From the NCBI GenBank assembly GCA_000708835.1, contig DF236961.1:248001-312000 (forward strand): DNA of 64,000 nt, in the 5' to 3' direction. The notes below the pieces were generated by a model that was not told the DNA's origin, did no database searches, and worked only from the letters and a program-made list of their open reading frames with translations. Each line of letters begins with the position of its first letter. The stretch's first letter is position 1. Origin of the DNA: Klebsormidium nitens (lineage: Eukaryota > Streptophyta > Klebsormidiophyceae > Klebsormidiales > Klebsormidiaceae). The position numbers and the translations under genes are program-made. This document shows, piece by piece, positions 61,001 through 64,000 of this stretch.

Positions 61001-64000
61001 AAGCAAGCTTTATGCAGCTCGAACCCAGCTCTGAAATCGCAGGCAAGGGACGAGAGCGTGAAAATTCACACGGAGGACAGTTTCAGCAACATATTTGCAT
61101 GGTGTAGATGAATTGAGACGTCCTGAATTATCTCAAACAGATGTGAGTCACAGGCACCAACGCACGTTTTCTGAACAAACGCTTTCAGCAGATGCAAGAG
61201 GACTCGGTCGGATTTCCGGCGGACCAGGTTGGCGAGAGGTACAAGCCTAATTTTGACCAACCGCAGATGCTAAACTGTCGTTGTAGTCTCAGCAGAAGAG
61301 CATGCACTTGAATCAAGACGCCGACTCAACATAAGACCAGCATCAAAGACTGTGGTGAACGAGGACCCGGTCCAAAGAAGAAAAACTTCTGTGAAGAATG
61401 GAGGGGCCCCAGAAGGCAATACCAAGACTGCGTAAAGGGTTGAAGTACAAGAACGTGAAGTACGCTCGCGAGCGCGGTTGCTGAAGAGATAAGGGGTTGA
61501 CAAAAGCAGCCAATGCGCAGAACAAATCAGCGAAGCTTTGAGTACGACCCACTGCAGACCATGTGAGAGCCAGCTCACAGAGGACAGACATCCTGGAAAG
61601 CGAAGAAAAAATTGATGCCTTTCAGGAATTCTGCTGCTATGGCTCAGCAACGAAGAGAGACCTAATCAAGAAAAGCGAGTCCTGCCGCTCCAATCGAAAG
61701 CATCCTTGCTTCAAAGCAAGGCGTCCGATGGACCTGGATGGACACGTCAGCACGAAGCTGACCGTGCATCTTCATCGCCTCGATTCACTTGCAATTACAC
61801 GAACTCCCCACGTACCTGAAGGCACGTCCAAATCTAAACAAGACACCAGACAGTATTCTCATGAAAGAATTGTTCTAGACTTGAGCCCAACCATGACCGA
61901 ATTTGACAGCTGTACCGCGAACAACCTTTGGAGTCGGCGACGCTCAAAGACAGAGCAGGGACGTGAGCGCCCTCCAGAATGGTCTTTGAGAAGTCAGATA
62001 TAGTTGCAAGACTTGATTGCCATGACGTTATGCCTATGGCAACGGTCCTGTCCTTGCCTCTTTACTCGGATCCGTTCCTCGGAAATTTCGTTTTTATCAG
62101 GGAAAGACAGCTGTGTTCAAAAATGTGGAAAGTCCTAAGGCCGACAGCGGAGCTGGCGGTGAAAAAGGCACGCCACATGCCCTCAAAAACCACTGTGAGG
62201 CAGCCAGGCATCAGAAAAACAATCGATTACAAAGTCTCCTTGACATCTGGGACCGTAAGCCATCATAAGGACGGAACGCACCAAACTTTGGAAAAAGGCA
62301 CTTCTAATTCCAGCAGGTCGTTTGCTGTGCTAATGGCTGCTCGAAGAGAAGGATATGCTAGGCAAAATGGATGCAAAGCCTTAGAAGAAAAAGTGACGTT
62401 TGAGGTCTAGAATGTCACATGCTTGTTGCATCGGCTTGAAATATAAGGTTTTCCAGGCTCCATAATCAAGGATCGAGAGTTCGAAAAGGGGTTTGCGTCC
62501 ATGGTTAAATCTGGACCAATTATTTGAAAGTGGCTCCATCTTTTTCAGTTTGGTGCCAACTGAAACTACCTGCGTCACCTCCGGACACGTTGACTAGCAG
62601 GCACGTTGTCAGCCTCAATAGTTGCCTTCAAGTCGTGAAAGTGCCGAGTCCGTCGTCGCACGCTTACAGGACAAAGACCACTACAAGCAAATGCAACCAG
62701 AACGTTTACCAACTGTCTCTCCCTTCCAACCTCAAGTTCAGCAGCCCATAACCCGGCATAATCCGTGTATTCACTAGCTAGAACTGATGATAAAAAAACA
62801 CTATAGCGGGGCAAACCTCTCAGCAGGCTTAGGAGCTCCCCTCTCACCTCTTTCGCGAGGCTGGCATACTTGACACGGAACTCGGCATAGTTCCATGACA
62901 GCTGGCCCCCCGCCTTCTCCTCAGCTGCAGCCTCCCTCTCCCCGTCCTCCGCGTCGCCTTCCTCCTCTGTTGGGGCGGCCACGTCCTCCAAAACGGCCCT
63001 GTCACGCTCCAACTGCGGCGGGCATAGGGCGCTGGTCAGAGGCCCCTTTCCATTTGAAAGTTGGTCCAATGCGGGATTCTGTTTTGAGTTCCTTGAATGG
63101 AAGAGTTCGAGCAGATTGAAAGAAGGTGACCAGCGTACTTTTGATGCGTTGAGGAGGGTTGCAATCAGCACGGCAGCGCTAACAAGCTGATGCTTGCAAA
63201 CGCTACTCACCAAAACAACAAAGACGATTTGCAAGGGTGTGCGTCAGAGGACTGACTCTCTTTACACGCATGATGAGCGACTCAACTAAGATATTCTGGA
63301 CGAAGCCGGTAACGTCCACAATCTACTGAAGAATCCTGCCTTACACAAAAACTCCCTCCAATCTTCACCTTCTGCAACACAACCTTGAAGGTTTTGTCTG
63401 CTGTCAGCAGGGGATGCCGCCCTCACCTCGAGCGAGTGCACTTCGCTGTCCAGCGCCTCCTTCAGCTCCTGCCGCGTCCGCTCGTTCCAGATCAGGTCCG
63501 CCCGGCTGTGGTCCCGCTCAAACTGCCGCCAAAAGTCCGCCCAGTTGTACCGCAGCTTCCCCCCGGGGGCGTCCCGGGGCGAGCTCGGCGTCGCTACCGG
63601 AATCGCCACCGTTGGCGCTGCCTCTGCCGCCGGAGACGAAGGCATCACTTGTGAGTACGACGGGGGGGCGTGTGAGCTGACATCAGCGGGTTGCACGTGC
63701 TCTCCCCCGTTGCTGTGCGGAACGATGGCAACGCTCTCGGGGGCGCCGGGAGGAGAGGCGGGGACGATCTGGTTGTTAGGCGAGGGCAGCTGTGCAGGAG
63801 TTTTGACGGTCGGCGGGGTTTGGATTCTTGGTGGGCTCGTCGCGGCCGCGCCCGGAGCGACGAGCGAATCGGCAGCGTATGGGGGAGGGGGGAGCGTCAC
63901 CGCCGGAGGGGGGGGAGGTTCAGTCACCGACGGGGCCTTGGCTGCAGCCCCCCGGCCACGACGGCGCTGCAGGAGGCGCCGCTGGTGCGCGCCCGCGAAG
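43038..64000 (-). CDS. GRV2: DnaJ homolog GRV2 / RME-8 (DNAJC13-like), C-terminal part
   Basis: Large endosomal J-protein for vacuolar and endosomal sorting (KATAMARI2 in Arabidopsis). Twenty-four minus-strand exons: 64000-63427, 63012-62848, 59609-59214, 58711-58528, 58072-57894, 57411-57271, 56740-56544, 56060-55865, 55427-55306, 54869-54476, 53862-53660, 53203-52994, 52093-51892, 51204-50977, 50398-50261, 49840-49199, 48712-48610, 48200-48076, 47567-47267, 46853-46651, 46249-46001, 45234-45110, 44394-44202, 43778-43038 (TAA). All phases match: 2,069 residues, colinear with Arabidopsis GRV2 (about 2,550); the N terminus lies beyond the right edge. Landmarks: IWNERTRQELKEAL; GYF-like GPVEKDQIRRLWS; PRCLPHLAQ; DnaJ domain with HPD at 54559-54567; armadillo-like repeats; VIWNSVTRGELL; MKWNEAEASVGRVLAVEVL; WRAYKDQKHDLFLPS. 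The tail (about 215 residues) is Pro/Ser/Ala/Glu-rich. Longest intron: 59610-62847. Confidence 0.97.
44395..44830 (-). repeat. 169-bp tandem repeat copying the acceptor of GRV2 exon 23
   Basis: The junction CGCAG|GACC of the true exon (start 44394) recurs at 44563 and 44732, exactly 169 and 169 bp upstream in gene direction. Each copy has a usable-looking TTCGCAG acceptor and about 50 nt resembling the exon. The intron part of the unit is repeated too, with a shared TTCTAGGGTCTGAAG motif. The copies are diverged, the third copy's exon part less than the second's. Confidence 0.92.
45671..45935 (-). repeat. Two copies of the 3' end of GRV2 exon 21 with donor
   Basis: The end of exon 21 (codes CAEAMAAPNAGAPQ before the donor at 46001) is repeated downstream in the intron. 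The marker GGCCATCGCCTC lies at 45704, 45885 and, in the true exon, 46025. The distal copy (about 45671-45750) still reads QLATSMVCAEAMASPNVGAPQ and keeps a good GTAGGT donor. The middle copy has lost its donor. Confidence 0.88.
50470..50530 (-). repeat. Decoy copy of GRV2 exon 15 acceptor
   Basis: A TTCTGCAG|GTCAA junction with an exon-like GGGGGGAGCTGCTC stretch, 97 bp upstream in gene direction from the true exon 15 start (50398, TTTTGCAG|GTCAT). Confidence 0.8.
51260..51370 (-). repeat. Decoy copy of GRV2 exon 14 acceptor and exon start
   Basis: Copy of about 51100-51215. The acceptor-bearing block CTCGTSATAGGGT appears at the true exon start (51204) and again 153 bp upstream in gene direction. 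The exon-like part (GTCAAAAGCTCGCCCTC at 51271, versus GTCGAAAGCTCGCCCTC in the exon) is diverged. Confidence 0.8.
52140..52560 (-). repeat. Three decoy copies of GRV2 exon 13 acceptor and exon start
   Basis: The block GTGCACGATGTCGGGGATGA lies in the true exon at 52072 and recurs at 52218, 52359 and 52520 (spacings 146, 141, 161). Copies 2 and 4 also repeat GATCGTCGACCGCT. The intron spacers alternate in similarity (ACAGGCTTTTAGGG in units 1 and 3), suggesting a two-unit block was duplicated once more. Confidence 0.9.
55755..55800 (-). repeat. Decoy copy of GRV2 exon 8 donor end
   Basis: The exon 8 end (CTCATCCATCAG|GTGAGC, donor at 55865) has a diverged copy 91 bp downstream in gene direction, reading CTCATTCATTAG|GTGGTT, which keeps a GT. 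Confidence 0.65.
56160..56400 (-). repeat. Two decoy copies of GRV2 exon 8 acceptor and exon start
   Basis: The marker GAGCGCTCG lies at 56032 in the true exon and recurs at 56214 and 56342 (GAGCGCTTG). The nearer copy keeps a CCGCAG|CGATGCC acceptor and about 70 exon-like nt; the farther copy is more decayed. Confidence 0.88.
59610..62847 (-). other. 3.2-kb intron of GRV2
   Basis: By far the longest intron in the window. It contains chance open frames on both strands (for example 61563-62003 and 61979-62410 on +) with no recognisable protein, no splice partners and no inverted-repeat termini that I could see. Nothing supportable inside. Confidence 0.6.

Noticed and set aside
61563-62410. 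Two consecutive plus-strand open frames of about 145 codons in the large GRV2 intron
   Set aside because: They are in different frames, with no splice sites joining them, no family similarity and unremarkable codon use.
1-64000. CRISPR arrays, operons, integrases, toxin-antitoxin or phage genes
   Set aside because: None seen; the window is a spliceosomal-intron-rich nuclear genome and the short repeats are intronic junction copies or small tandem duplications.

Overview
The window looks like nuclear DNA of a green plant-lineage organism, most probably a streptophyte (charophyte) alga of the Klebsormidium type. The genes are intron-rich with GT-AG introns. They include land-plant-type GRV2/RME-8, a plant-type RbcX with a chloroplast transit peptide, an expansin, and a fungal/algal-type eEF3, a combination not expected in land plants. 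The species assignment is inference. I rebuilt nine protein genes by joining exons across phase-compatible splice sites, and every listed internal junction keeps frame.

Layout: HOP/STI1 co-chaperone (+, 1-6613, N terminus outside the window); TRAP-beta (-, 7881-9642); RbcX (+, 10393-12822); a MITE-like element and an assembly gap (13277-14000); divergent CRAL/TRIO (SEC14-like) protein (+, 15417-18783); DPP6-N/TolB-like beta-propeller protein (-, 20444-25453); translation factor eEF3 (+, 27402-34094); expansin (-, about 35730-38060); an unrecognised coiled-coil protein (+, 38955-41785); and the C-terminal about 2,070 codons of GRV2/RME-8 (-, 43038-64000, N terminus outside the window). Most neighbours are convergent or divergent pairs with 0.75-2.6 kb spacers; there are no operons.

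The genes are housekeeping functions rather than one pathway: protein folding (HOP, RbcX), ER translocation (TRAP-beta), translation (eEF3), endosomal trafficking (GRV2), lipid or phosphoinositide-type binding (CRAL/TRIO) and cell-wall loosening (expansin).

The most unusual signal is a recurring architecture. In three unrelated genes (HOP, CRAL/TRIO, GRV2) introns carry one to three decayed tandem copies of the adjacent exon-intron junction, usually the 3' splice site plus the first 35-80 nt of the exon. In one GRV2 intron the period is exactly 169 bp over three copies. This looks like repeated local duplication of splice junctions as a mode of intron growth and a source of decoy splice sites.
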